Below, piece after piece: positions 1 through 7,637 of a DNA stretch of 13,709 nucleotides (position 1 is the stretch's first letter; every line of letters starts with the position of its first letter). The DNA is from Fimbriimonadaceae bacterium (GTDB taxonomy: Bacteria; Armatimonadota; Fimbriimonadia; Fimbriimonadales; Fimbriimonadaceae), in contig JADLGZ010000097.1 in assembly GCA_020849075.1 (NCBI GenBank), forward strand, positions 1-13,709, in the 5' to 3' direction. Position numbers and translations under genes: made by a program. The notes beneath the pieces were generated by a model. The model did not search any database. It was not told where the DNA came from and saw nothing but the letters and a program-made list of their open reading frames with translations.

Positions 1-44
1 GGGCCCGTATTCTTTCCAGGCGCCAGAGGAGGAGAACTATAGAT

Positions 45-1343
45 TTGAAAATAACCACCTTATGGGCCTGCTTGCTAGTCTTAGTGAGCGCCGCATTCGC
101 AAACACACATAAAGTTCAATCCGGGGAGAATGATTACACCATAGCCCGGAAGTACGGAATCTCCGTAAGCCAACTTCACAAGGCCAACCCAGCCGTCAAT
201 TGGGATAAGCTCCAAGTCGGAAAGAGCCTCAACATCCCGGGGCTTCCAAAGTCAGTTTCCAAGACAAAGCCGGTCTCCACGCCTAAGAGTAATGCCACCC
301 ATACGGTGGCAAAGGGCGAGTCCGATTGGTCAATTTCCAAGCGCTACGGCTTGACGGTCGCACAACTCCACGCCATGAATCCAGGCGTGAGTTTTGCACC
401 GCTCAAGCTTGGAGCCAAGCTCAAGGTTCACAAGGTTACTGTAACTCAAGTTTCAAAGCCTGCGACCAAACCAGTCGCCAAGCCAGCGCCAAAACCAGCA
501 GTCAAGCCAGTTGTTGCGAGTGCAGCAGCTTCGGCCAAGACAACAGGTATCACAACGATGAATGCCGAGGTGAAAGGTTCAGGCGTCGCATTGCGTAGCG
601 CCGGAGCCACAACTGCAGGCAAGTTAGCCTCCATGAATAAGGGCAATGTTGGTCAGGTCATTGACCGCCAAGGTAATTGGTACCGCTTGAAGTTTCTCGG
701 AGGGGCAGTCGGTTGGATAAGCGGCGATTACCTAAAGAACACGAGTAAGACTATCACGGCCATTCCAACTGTCGCGAAGGCAAAGCCCGCGGCTAAGTCC
801 CTACCGGTTGCCTACAGCGGGGGCAACGCTACAGCTGCTGGGCGTAATCTGATTGAGACAGCCCTTGCTCAGCAAGGTGTTCGCTACGTATGGGGTGGCA
901 CGAGCCGAGGCGGCTTTGACTGCTCTGGTTTTGTCCAGTACGTCTTCCGCCAGCATGGCGTTAGTCTGCCCAGAACTTCACGCGATCAGGCAACGCGTGG
1001 AACCGCGATCCCTAGGGGGAGTTTACGAGCTGGAGATTGTATCTTCTTCGTGACTCGCGGTAGAAGTATCAGCCACGTTGGTATCTACATTGGCAACAAC
1101 AAGTTTGTCCATGCTAGTAGCGGTGGTGGACGAGTTCGAGTGAATGAACTCAAGGGATACTACGCGGAGCGTTATGCCGGTGCTAGGCGAATGAGTTCTA
1201 AATTCGTGGGCAGCGAACTAGCCCAATTAGACTTTGACAAGTGGGCGAGCACCATGCCATTTGAGGAAGTTCCGGACGATATTGATCCCGAACCTGACAT
1301 GGTAGTGAGCGAGAATCGTGGTGCTGACACGGTAGCTCCGTAA
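45..1343 (+). CDS. Secreted LysM-LysM-SH3b-NlpC/P60 peptidoglycan hydrolase
   Basis: Likely an exported cell-wall endopeptidase that cuts stem peptides of peptidoglycan. Residues 1-19 form a signal peptide (Lys-2, hydrophobic core, AFA cleavage site before N20). Two LysM peptidoglycan-binding repeats follow (about 22-66 and 86-130), then a Pro/Lys/Ala-rich linker (136-160), a bacterial SH3 domain (about 165-232) and an NlpC/P60 catalytic domain (about 262-384). The expected catalytic residues are visible: C293 in FDCSGF, H344 in ISHVGIYIG and H356 in FVHASS. A roughly 50-residue acidic tail (385-432) is not part of any domain I know. The start is TTG at 45, preceded by a strong GAGGAGGAG ribosome-binding site about ten bases upstream. 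It is followed by an intrinsic terminator, so this is the last gene of its transcript. Family and export are secure; the exact bond cleaved is inferred from the family. Confidence 0.95.
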   Translation: MKITTLWACLLVLVSAAFANTHKVQSGENDYTIARKYGISVSQLHKANPAVNWDKLQVGKSLNIPGLPKSVSKTKPVSTPKSNATHTVAKGESDWSISKRYGLTVAQLHAMNPGVSFAPLKLGAKLKVHKVTVTQVSKPATKPVAKPAPKPAVKPVVASAAASAKTTGITTMNAEVKGSGVALRSAGATTAGKLASMNKGNVGQVIDRQGNWYRLKFLGGAVGWISGDYLKNTSKTITAIPTVAKAKPAAKSLPVAYSGGNATAAGRNLIETALAQQGVRYVWGGTSRGGFDCSGFVQYVFRQHGVSLPRTSRDQATRGTAIPRGSLRAGDCIFFVTRGRSISHVGIYIGNNKFVHASSGGGRVRVNELKGYYAERYAGARRMSSKFVGSELAQLDFDKWASTMPFEEVPDDIDPEPDMVVSENRGADTVAP

Positions 1344-1376
1344 ATCCGCAGTTCCGTTAGAAGTGAACCAAAGGCA

Positions 1377-1414
1377 AACAGCTCTCTCATCCGATGAGAG
1401 GGCTGTTCCGTTTT
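1377..1414 (+). terminator. Intrinsic terminator after the NlpC/P60 gene
   Basis: A 14-bp stem with one G-U pair (1377-1390 with 1394-1407) closes a three-base loop and is followed by CCGTTTT. It lies 34 bases after the stop codon at 1343. Read on the other strand the hairpin is followed by TTGCCTTT, so it may also weakly stop the convergent HAF-repeat gene, whose stop codon is at 1425. Confidence 0.85.
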
Positions 1415-1424
1415 ACAATAAGAA

Positions 1425-2435
1425 TCAGTTGCTAGGTCTAAGGATAACGCCGACGGGCGTTCCGCTTTGATCTCCCTGTACTAAAATAGCTCCGCTATCG
1501 GAGATCGAGACGGCATCAAGCAGGTCCACTCCTGCAGGCAGCAAGTTGATCCTACTACGCAGGTCAACCAATGCGCCGTTGGTATACCAAGCTACCGGTA
1601 CATGGGGAGACAACTCAGTTTCACTCTGCCATCCAACAACGACTCCTGCGCTGTTAATATCGAGCGCTTCGCCAAAGGTAAAGCCTGGTAGCAGAGGCAA
1701 GGCTGTGCGTGTGCTTGAGCCCGCGTCCTTTGTCCGATAGGGACGGCCGTTCTGGTTCTTGCCAACCACGATACCGGCCTCATTCATGCCACGAGCGGTC
1801 CCTTCACCTAGGTCGACTAGGTCGGTACCTACACTCATAAAAGCGTGGGTACTGGTAAGTACGGAACCCGTACCGCAAATCTTTCCCGCATTATTAATCC
1901 CCGCAATTGATTGGGGCGAAAAATCAGTGAAGTTGGTCAGAGCCGTGTTTCCACCCCCATTATGTCGAAAAGCGGTTGCAACTCCAGTAGCAGGGTATCG
2001 AATAACGCCGGTCGAGATACCGTCTGCTGATACGGCGAAGTAGCGTAGATATTCGGTTGTAAGTGTGAAGCCTAGGGCATTCGGTAAGAAGCTCGACTGA
2101 TTGCCTGACAATCCCACCTGCCCCCCGGTAGTCGAAGAATCATAGCCAACGATATCGCCATCGCCATTAACATCGGCAACGATGTCCTCAGCGGGGCTGA
2201 GTTGGTTTGTATATGGCACTACACCTCTGGCCGCTACGGAGCTCATGAATGCGAGCCCATCCGTCTGGCCAATGATACGCTCTTGGGCTCCGGACGACTC
2301 TATTTTGGTAACCGACGTTGAGGTTCCAATTGAAAAGCTAGTCGCATCGTATTTTGCGATCTGAACGTCCGATGATCCCCCGCATCCAGCGAGTGCGCCT
2401 GCTAAAACGGGCGCCAGTATCCAACTTCTGGGCAT
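1425..2435 (-). CDS. HAF-repeat extracellular lipoprotein
   Basis: A probable surface or periplasmic lipoprotein of unknown role. The N-terminus has a short hydrophobic segment ending in the lipobox L15-A-G-C18, followed by Gly-Gly-Ser-Ser, which fits signal peptidase II processing and lipidation of C18. The rest contains degenerate repeats of the HAF type, in which a short 'N-x-x-G-x-I/V-V-G' unit recurs: VNGDGDIVGY (about 88), INNAGKICGT (about 178), MNEAGIVVGK (about 216), INSAGVVVGW (about 258) and ISDSGAILVQ (about 309). Such repeats are thought to build a beta-propeller-like fold in extracellular proteins. No catalytic motif is visible. The ribosome-binding site is weak (a GAGG well upstream of the ATG). 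The gene is convergent with the NlpC/P60 gene and appears monocistronic. Confidence 0.8.
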   Translation of the reverse strand: MPRSWILAPVLAGALAGCGGSSDVQIAKYDATSFSIGTSTSVTKIESSGAQERIIGQTDGLAFMSSVAARGVVPYTNQLSPAEDIVADVNGDGDIVGYDSSTTGGQVGLSGNQSSFLPNALGFTLTTEYLRYFAVSADGISTGVIRYPATGVATAFRHNGGGNTALTNFTDFSPQSIAGINNAGKICGTGSVLTSTHAFMSVGTDLVDLGEGTARGMNEAGIVVGKNQNGRPYRTKDAGSSTRTALPLLPGFTFGEALDINSAGVVVGWQSETELSPHVPVAWYTNGALVDLRSRINLLPAGVDLLDAVSISDSGAILVQGDQSGTPVGVILRPSN

Positions 2436-2492
2436 CTCGTTAGCTTAGCCTCAAAGCTCTTGCTCTTGCTATCGGGAGCAGCGTACGTAAGG

Positions 2493-2520
2493 CAAAAAAA
2501 TGCCCACCTTTCGGTGGGCA
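2493..2520 (-). terminator. Minus-strand intrinsic terminator upstream of the HAF gene
   Basis: Read on the minus strand, an 8-bp perfect stem (TGCCCACC / GGTGGGCA) with a GAAA tetraloop is followed by seven T residues, which is textbook for a Rho-independent terminator. No minus-strand coding sequence lies immediately upstream. On the plus strand the hairpin is not followed by a T run. It sits about 60 bases before the ATG of the minus-strand HAF gene, so it could be the end of a small RNA or a leader attenuator for that gene. Confidence 0.75.
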
Positions 2521-2652
2521 ACTTCAGGTCTTGTGCTTATCGTCTTCTTATATGTGTCTTTATGATTGCTCGGACACGAACCCTTTTAGTGAGTTCCTAC
2601 TGCGAGGTAGACGCAACCAGATTCAAATTAGTTCATTGCGCAAAGAAAAAGA

Positions 2653-4044
2653 ATGAGATTCTTTGGAACATGTGCCCGTCTGGAACTACTGAATTTACAG
2701 CGAATGGATCAAGAGCCGGCTAACAATCCCCAACAAGGGCAGAGAATGCTTGCGGCAATCGTCTTCACGGATGTCGTAGGGTTTTCTACGTTGGCGGGGA
2801 TTGATGAAGCTAAGGCCATCCGCCTCTTGGACCGCGACACCACCATCATTCGGGGGATAAGCCAGCAACACGGCGCATCCTTGGTCAAGGGTACCGGCGA
2901 TGGAGTGCTAATTTGCTTTGGAAGTGCAGTAGCTGCGGTTCAAGCGGCCATCGATATTCAAGCCGCAATCCGGGTCCAGAACGAAAAGCTGGCTGGGTCG
3001 GAAGCGCTAAGGCATCGCGTCGGTGTTCACTTGGGTGACGTGATGCTTTTGCCGAACGATGTTATTGGCGACGGCGTGAACATAGCATCCCGGCTACAGC
3101 ATGAAGCCAAGCCAGGAGGGATTGCGATTAGCGACGCGGTCTACGCTGTCGTCAGGGGCAAGTTACCCTTCAAGGCGACCAATGTTGGTCCGCGAAACCT
3201 TAAGCATATTGTAGAGACAGTTAATGTTTGGATGATCCCGCCTCAGGAAGATCCAGCCCCAGTGTCGGCGCCGATCCACCCTCAATCCGTCAAAGGATTC
3301 GAGTTAGAGCCGCGTCAAGAAACGAATCCGGCAGGATTGCGGCTCGTGGCGATCGCTTTAGGGATCGGGGCCTGCATCGCCGCCTTAATATTCCTCGCCA
3401 AGTTAGTTGAGATCCAGAACTCAAAGCGTGATCTGGTAGCAAAGCCTTCCTCGGAAAAGGCCACTCCCGCTCCTAAGCGCGATGCCGTTCCCAATTCCGA
3501 TGGCAAAGAGCCGAGTATGGATGGTTCCAGTGCCTCAGCAAGTCCGGCCAACCAAACGCAAGGAGAACCGAGCGCTGGAGGTAACCAGCCAGCTGAGCCG
3601 GCGCCGAGTGATGAGGTCACTCGGTTGACCGCCGAATACGAATTCGATAGTGCAGCTAGTATTTTGGACCACCAGAACGATCGAGAGAGGCACGCGACGC
3701 GAATTCAGCGCTTGCGCCGGCTTGGCGAGTTTAAGCGTTGGCTGGAAGGAGGTATTGCTGGTTGCACCTATGCACGTCCACTCATGGTACGCGGAGGTGG
3801 TGAGGCCTCTGATCGAGACTACGAGCTTTGGACTTCGGATGGTGCAATGCACGTCCGATTGCAGGAGGGCGACGTAAAGGATATTGTTCTGCGTGACATG
3901 GAGCCAAGGGAGCTTCTTCGAATGACCGCGGCCATTTTCAAGAAGGAAGGTGCCTCCGCAAATGAGAGAGCCAATATCGGAGCTCGAGCCCGGGACTTTG
4001 CCATCGAAATGAAGCTCGGTAAGTTACCGGATGGATTAGAGTAA
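2653..4044 (+). CDS. Class III adenylate cyclase with membrane anchor and unknown C-terminal domain
   Basis: Probably makes cAMP from ATP. The class III cyclase domain spans about residues 32-198. The metal-binding aspartates are D40 (FTDVVGFS) and D83 (GTGDG). K79 and D136 occupy the base-selecting positions in the pattern associated with ATP rather than GTP. N143 and R147 (GVNIASRL) are the transition-state residues. A hydrophobic segment at about 229-250 should cross the membrane once, leaving the cyclase domain on the N-terminal, presumably cytoplasmic, side. A Pro/Ser/Ala-rich linker (255-320) leads to a 140-residue C-terminal domain that I do not recognise. The start is uncertain: 2653 gives 463 residues with a poor ribosome-binding site, ATG 2704 is possible, and ATG 2746 (residue 32) has an AAGGG spaced about seven bases upstream but begins right at the domain edge. 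The stop codon directly abuts that of the opposing gene. Confidence 0.9.
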   Translation: MRFFGTCARLELLNLQRMDQEPANNPQQGQRMLAAIVFTDVVGFSTLAGIDEAKAIRLLDRDTTIIRGISQQHGASLVKGTGDGVLICFGSAVAAVQAAIDIQAAIRVQNEKLAGSEALRHRVGVHLGDVMLLPNDVIGDGVNIASRLQHEAKPGGIAISDAVYAVVRGKLPFKATNVGPRNLKHIVETVNVWMIPPQEDPAPVSAPIHPQSVKGFELEPRQETNPAGLRLVAIALGIGACIAALIFLAKLVEIQNSKRDLVAKPSSEKATPAPKRDAVPNSDGKEPSMDGSSASASPANQTQGEPSAGGNQPAEPAPSDEVTRLTAEYEFDSAASILDHQNDRERHATRIQRLRRLGEFKRWLEGGIAGCTYARPLMVRGGGEASDRDYELWTSDGAMHVRLQEGDVKDIVLRDMEPRELLRMTAAIFKKEGASANERANIGARARDFAIEMKLGKLPDGLE

Positions 4045-5394
4045 CTACTCTGGCTCGCCGCTTCCTTCCAAAACAAGCCCCTTTGTAGTGGGAAATTGTT
4101 CGTACCACAACTGTAGCGCGTCGCGAAGGTGCTTTGCGTAGCGGAAGTGCGCTCCCGTTCCAGTTCGAAGTTCTGCTTCGTAAATGAACTTGTCCGCCGT
4201 CGTCGTATGCTCAAACGTGAACTGTGATCCCAGCAGATAGAAATAGGGAAATGCTACGTTGTGTTCCGCCAACAATGCACTCCCTCGGTCTGTCATAGAG
4301 GTGCCGAGTGAGTTCAATTCGTGTAGCTCTTCCAGTTGCGCGGGAATCTCCTCGTCTGCCCCATAGAAGCCAAGCCCCTTAGGGGGGCAGTACTTTGAGC
4401 CAGTTCGGTGCCGATTCAGGTCGCGAATCTCAGCGATCGCCATCTTTGGCCATGAAACCCGGACCGCCGTGCGCCGGAGATTATCGCCGAAGTAGGCATA
4501 ACGGTTGTCATGGTGCTTGAGCGAAGGAGCCAAATCGGAGACACCGGTTGGTGGCAACACATCAAGAGACAACTCGGAACTTGGCTCAAACTGTGCCGCC
4601 GCCTCCATCTCGTCACCGTGGCCGAGAGCAGTTGAACTCTTAGCGGTCGCATGTTTCAAGAGCCGCGAAGCTGATAATCCAAGCTCGGAGACAATTAAGG
4701 AACCTAGATATTGCGCCTCAGGTAGTGGGTGGCTCAACAGCCACTGAGCAAGTTGCACCCAGCCTCGGGCGGACATCACGAGCATCATGTTGGTTCGCAA
4801 GGCTACAGGCAGGAAATAGCGAGCCCGATCAAATGCGTAGTTCCGACGCATGCGGGCGACTTGCTTTTGCGCCCTCTCGCTCGGGTCGCTTAATAGGGCA
4901 CTCGGAATCCGCGTGGCATCGGGGTTCTCCAAGGCAAAGCGGTCCCAAAGATCATAGGCGCGCTCGTAGGCGGCTAGGGCTTGGTCCATCAAAATCGTCC
5001 ACTCAGACTGGAGATCTGGCGCAATCCCTAACTCTAGCCCATCGGGAAGGTCTGCAGAGCCTAGCTTGAGATACCGTGTACTTGACTCTTGCCCGCCCGC
5101 CGTTGGCACTTGCGACCAGACGAGATAGGCTAACCAAATGGTTAATCCGTCAATGAACATGGCTACAGGGGCCATATCAGCTATGGACTGATGCCCGTAG
5201 TCAATCATCCGAAAGATGCCATCAACGGACTTGTCAAGATTGTTCGGGTCAATCCTTGACAGAATGGCTTCGAGTCCTTCGTTATTCCGGCTGTAGCGAG
5301 CGCCGGTGGCCGCCAGCAGTTCGGGGGTCAATGAAGGCCGTCCTGCGCGTTCTGCTGATTCCGTCGGCCGGATTGAAACATGGGTGACCTTCAT
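4045..5394 (-). CDS. Tandem ThyX-family (FAD-dependent thymidylate synthase-like) protein
   Basis: Two ThyX-like units in one 449-residue chain, about twice the length of a standard ThyX (about 220-250). The first unit (about 1-250) keeps the His of H68-Q-S70, Q-E-S-S-T-R-Y (102-108), the A-R-x-x-L-P segment (191-196) and the S-A-R...A-Q segment (208-227). In place of the flavin-binding RHR triad it reads W-S-Q. The second unit (about 290-449) carries R328-H-R330 in NRHRTGSKY and a T-G-A-H-F-R-Y segment (413-419), but lacks the S-x-R-Y end of the motif. ThyX converts dUMP to dTMP using methylene-tetrahydrofolate and FAD, with active sites shared between subunits, so the two halves could complement each other. 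Long two-part ThyX homologues exist in other bacteria. Family is secure; enzymatic activity is inference. The start is ATG 5394, four bases after the upstream aldehyde dehydrogenase stop, so the two are cotranscribed. Confidence 0.82.
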   Translation of the reverse strand: MKVTHVSIRPTESAERAGRPSLTPELLAATGARYSRNNEGLEAILSRIDPNNLDKSVDGIFRMIDYGHQSIADMAPVAMFIDGLTIWLAYLVWSQVPTAGGQESSTRYLKLGSADLPDGLELGIAPDLQSEWTILMDQALAAYERAYDLWDRFALENPDATRIPSALLSDPSERAQKQVARMRRNYAFDRARYFLPVALRTNMMLVMSARGWVQLAQWLLSHPLPEAQYLGSLIVSELGLSASRLLKHATAKSSTALGHGDEMEAAAQFEPSSELSLDVLPPTGVSDLAPSLKHHDNRYAYFGDNLRRTAVRVSWPKMAIAEIRDLNRHRTGSKYCPPKGLGFYGADEEIPAQLEELHELNSLGTSMTDRGSALLAEHNVAFPYFYLLGSQFTFEHTTTADKFIYEAELRTGTGAHFRYAKHLRDALQLWYEQFPTTKGLVLEGSGEPE

Positions 5395-5398
5395 GTTG

Positions 5399-6832
5399 CT
5401 ACGGTTGTACCCGCCGAACCACGGCCCGCAACTCAGTCATTTCTTCAATTGCATACCGTACACCTTCCCGACCAAAACCTGAGCGCTTGACTCCCCCATA
5501 GGGCATAGCATCAAAGCGAAGGCTTGGCACATCGTTTACGATCAGGCTGCCAGAGGGAACAAACTTCAGGAACTGCTCCACAAGTCTTTCATCTTCAGTG
5601 AAGACGGCATGCTGAATGCCATAGGGAGACCGTGCTAATTCAACCATCGTTAAGCTGGGCACATCGACACTCTGCAGGTTCAAGACCGGGCCAAAGATTT
5701 CCTTGGCAACCACATCGGAACTCGGGTTTGGCGCTTCGATCAGTGTTGGTTGCACAAGGGTATTTTCACGAGTTCCACCAGCTAAGATGGTCCCGCCGGA
5801 TTCGGCGATCGCGGCCATGATCCTTACCGCCGCACCTTCACTGATCACCGGGCCGCAGATACAGCCTGTGGATCGCGGGTCGGAAGCTCTGATGGCCTGA
5901 GTAGCTTCAATCAGCGACTCTCGCAAGGCATCATAGACATCAAAGTGTGCATAGACCGTCTGGGTGGAAATGCAGATCTGGCCAGCGTAAGTGAATGCGC
6001 TGGCAGCGATTTTGGGTGCCAGTAGTGATACATCGGCGTCACTGTGGATATAGATGCACGCTGTTCCACCAAGCTCCAGCGTGACTCGTTTGTCCCAGCC
6101 CTTCTCCTTCAGGTGCCAACCAACATGCTCCGATCCCGTGAAGGAAATCATCCGTACTCTGGGATCGGTAGCAATCCTTTCAGCAATGTCGGCTTCACAG
6201 TGAATTGCATTGAGAACTCCATAGGGCACTCCTGCCTCATGCAGAATCCTCGCCAGCCTTAGGGTGCAGAGGGCCGCTTGCGGCGACCCCTTCAGAATGA
6301 TCGAGTTTCCCGCGGCCAGAGCCGGCGCGACTTTATGGGCAGCTAAGTTAATTGGCCAGTTAAAAGGCGTAATGCAAAAGACTGGGCCGATGGATTCATG
6401 CCGAACCGCCACCTGTGCCCCAAGTGATCGAGGGTCGCTGGAAACATCAATGCTCTCCCATTCACTCTCCTGGAGCCAAGCAGCTGCCAGTTCGAAGGTG
6501 AGGATACTGCGATCGATTTCTGCGGCGGCGATATCTACCGGTTTGCCGATCTCAAGCGCCATCAAGTCGCATAGTTCAGCTTTATGCTCGCGTAAGGCAG
6601 CGGCGCAAGCAAGGATAATGCCTTGGCGGTCGCTTCGGGACGACCGCGACCATGGCAGGTGCGCCTTTACGGCTGCTTCTATGGCGGCATCGGCCTCTCC
6701 CCAAGTGGCTTCCGCCGCTACGCCAACTCTCGCCCCATCAAATGGAGAGTGAACAATGTGCTTGGGGATCGAAGAATCACAAGGGCCACCAAAGAATGTC
6801 CCACCGATGAGAAGCTCCTCGTGGAGAATCAT
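5399..6832 (-). CDS. NAD(P)-dependent aldehyde dehydrogenase
   Basis: A full-length member (477 residues) of the aldehyde dehydrogenase superfamily, oxidising an aldehyde to the acid (or acyl intermediate) with NAD(P)+. The catalytic set is complete: N158 in TPFNWPIN, K181 in the cofactor site (ILKGS), general base E253 in TLELGG, nucleophile C287 in GQICIS, and E378/F380 in KEIFGPV. The GQICIS-T-Q form of the cysteine motif is typical of the branch containing glyceraldehyde-3-phosphate (GapN-like), lactaldehyde and phosphonoformaldehyde dehydrogenases. Substrate cannot be fixed from sequence alone. It is the first gene of a minus-strand pair with the ThyX-like protein and diverges from pyrF across 88 bases. 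No functional link between an aldehyde dehydrogenase and thymidylate synthesis is obvious, and the pairing may only reflect shared expression. Confidence 0.93.
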   Translation of the reverse strand: MILHEELLIGGTFFGGPCDSSIPKHIVHSPFDGARVGVAAEATWGEADAAIEAAVKAHLPWSRSSRSDRQGIILACAAALREHKAELCDLMALEIGKPVDIAAAEIDRSILTFELAAAWLQESEWESIDVSSDPRSLGAQVAVRHESIGPVFCITPFNWPINLAAHKVAPALAAGNSIILKGSPQAALCTLRLARILHEAGVPYGVLNAIHCEADIAERIATDPRVRMISFTGSEHVGWHLKEKGWDKRVTLELGGTACIYIHSDADVSLLAPKIAASAFTYAGQICISTQTVYAHFDVYDALRESLIEATQAIRASDPRSTGCICGPVISEGAAVRIMAAIAESGGTILAGGTRENTLVQPTLIEAPNPSSDVVAKEIFGPVLNLQSVDVPSLTMVELARSPYGIQHAVFTEDERLVEQFLKFVPSGSLIVNDVPSLRFDAMPYGGVKRSGFGREGVRYAIEEMTELRAVVRRVQP

Positions 6833-6920
6833 GTTTGGATTGAACCCGACACAAGGACAATAATGGGTGTACGATAATGGTTCACTTCGGTGATTTATGT
6901 CGTAATGAAAAGGTAAGGCA

Positions 6921-7637
6921 ATGGGTATTCAAAGAAAGGTCATTTGTGCGCTCGATACCAGCAGTGTTCCTGAGGCTGTGGCGACAATTCGTCGCCTTGC
7001 GCCCTTTGTAGGGGGATTCAAGGTCGGGCATGCCTTGACGCTCCCGCATGGACTAGGAGTTGTCGAAACCCTGCGGGATGCAGGTGCTCAGCGAATCTTT
7101 CTTGACCTCAAGTTCCATGACATCCCGAATTCGGTTGCTCTCGCAGTGAGAGAAGCCACGCGACATGGCGTATGGATGATGACCCTGCATGCAAGCGGTG
7201 GGCCCGCAATGATGACCGCCGCGGTGGAAGAGGCCCAAAGTCATAGCGAAGAGTGCCAACCGATCTTACTTGCCGTCAGCGTCCTAACATCCCTTAATCA
7301 GCACATTCTTACCGATCACATGGGGACCGATCGGACCATCGTTGAACACATGGCCTATCTGAGCAAACTGGCGGTGGATTGCGGAATGGACGGTGTGGTC
7401 TCCAGCCCTGAAGAAGTTAAAGAAATTCGCCGAGCGATCGGGCACGGGGTGATTGTCTCTCCCGGAATTCGTCGGCCTGATCAAAACTTGAACGACCACA
7501 GCCGAACCGGGACGGGGCCGCAGGCCCTTGCTGACGGTGCGGACTATCTGGTCATCGGACGCGGTTTGATGGAGAGTCCCGACCCCGAAAAAACGTTAAC
7601 CGATTACTATCTGTTCGATGCGGCGGGAAGCCACTGA
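6921..7637 (+). CDS. pyrF: Orotidine 5'-phosphate decarboxylase
   Basis: Catalyses the last step of de novo UMP synthesis, decarboxylation of OMP, in the cytoplasm. The 238-residue length is normal for the bacterial short form. The TIM-barrel signature is intact: D11 (ALD), K34 (FKVG), the charged catalytic network D62-x-K64-x-x-D67 in LDLKFHDIPN, the phosphate-binding V-S-P-G-I-R (179-184), and I-G-R-G (212-215). ATG 6921 follows AAGGTAAGG at a suitable distance. It is the first gene of a unit with mutY, whose start overlaps its stop codon. The thymidylate-synthase-like operon runs away on the other strand, placing two pyrimidine genes around one short control region. Confidence 0.97.
   Translation: MGIQRKVICALDTSSVPEAVATIRRLAPFVGGFKVGHALTLPHGLGVVETLRDAGAQRIFLDLKFHDIPNSVALAVREATRHGVWMMTLHASGGPAMMTAAVEEAQSHSEECQPILLAVSVLTSLNQHILTDHMGTDRTIVEHMAYLSKLAVDCGMDGVVSSPEEVKEIRRAIGHGVIVSPGIRRPDQNLNDHSRTGTGPQALADGADYLVIGRGLMESPDPEKTLTDYYLFDAAGSH

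Noticed and set aside
2540..2600. tRNA-like T-arm (GGTTCGTGTCC on the minus strand)
   Set aside because: The flanking bases do not pair to form the 5-bp T stem, and no acceptor or anticodon arm can be drawn.
2460..2723. 87-codon plus-strand ORF
   Set aside because: It runs through the terminator hairpin and into the cyclase start, has no ribosome-binding site and encodes no recognisable features.
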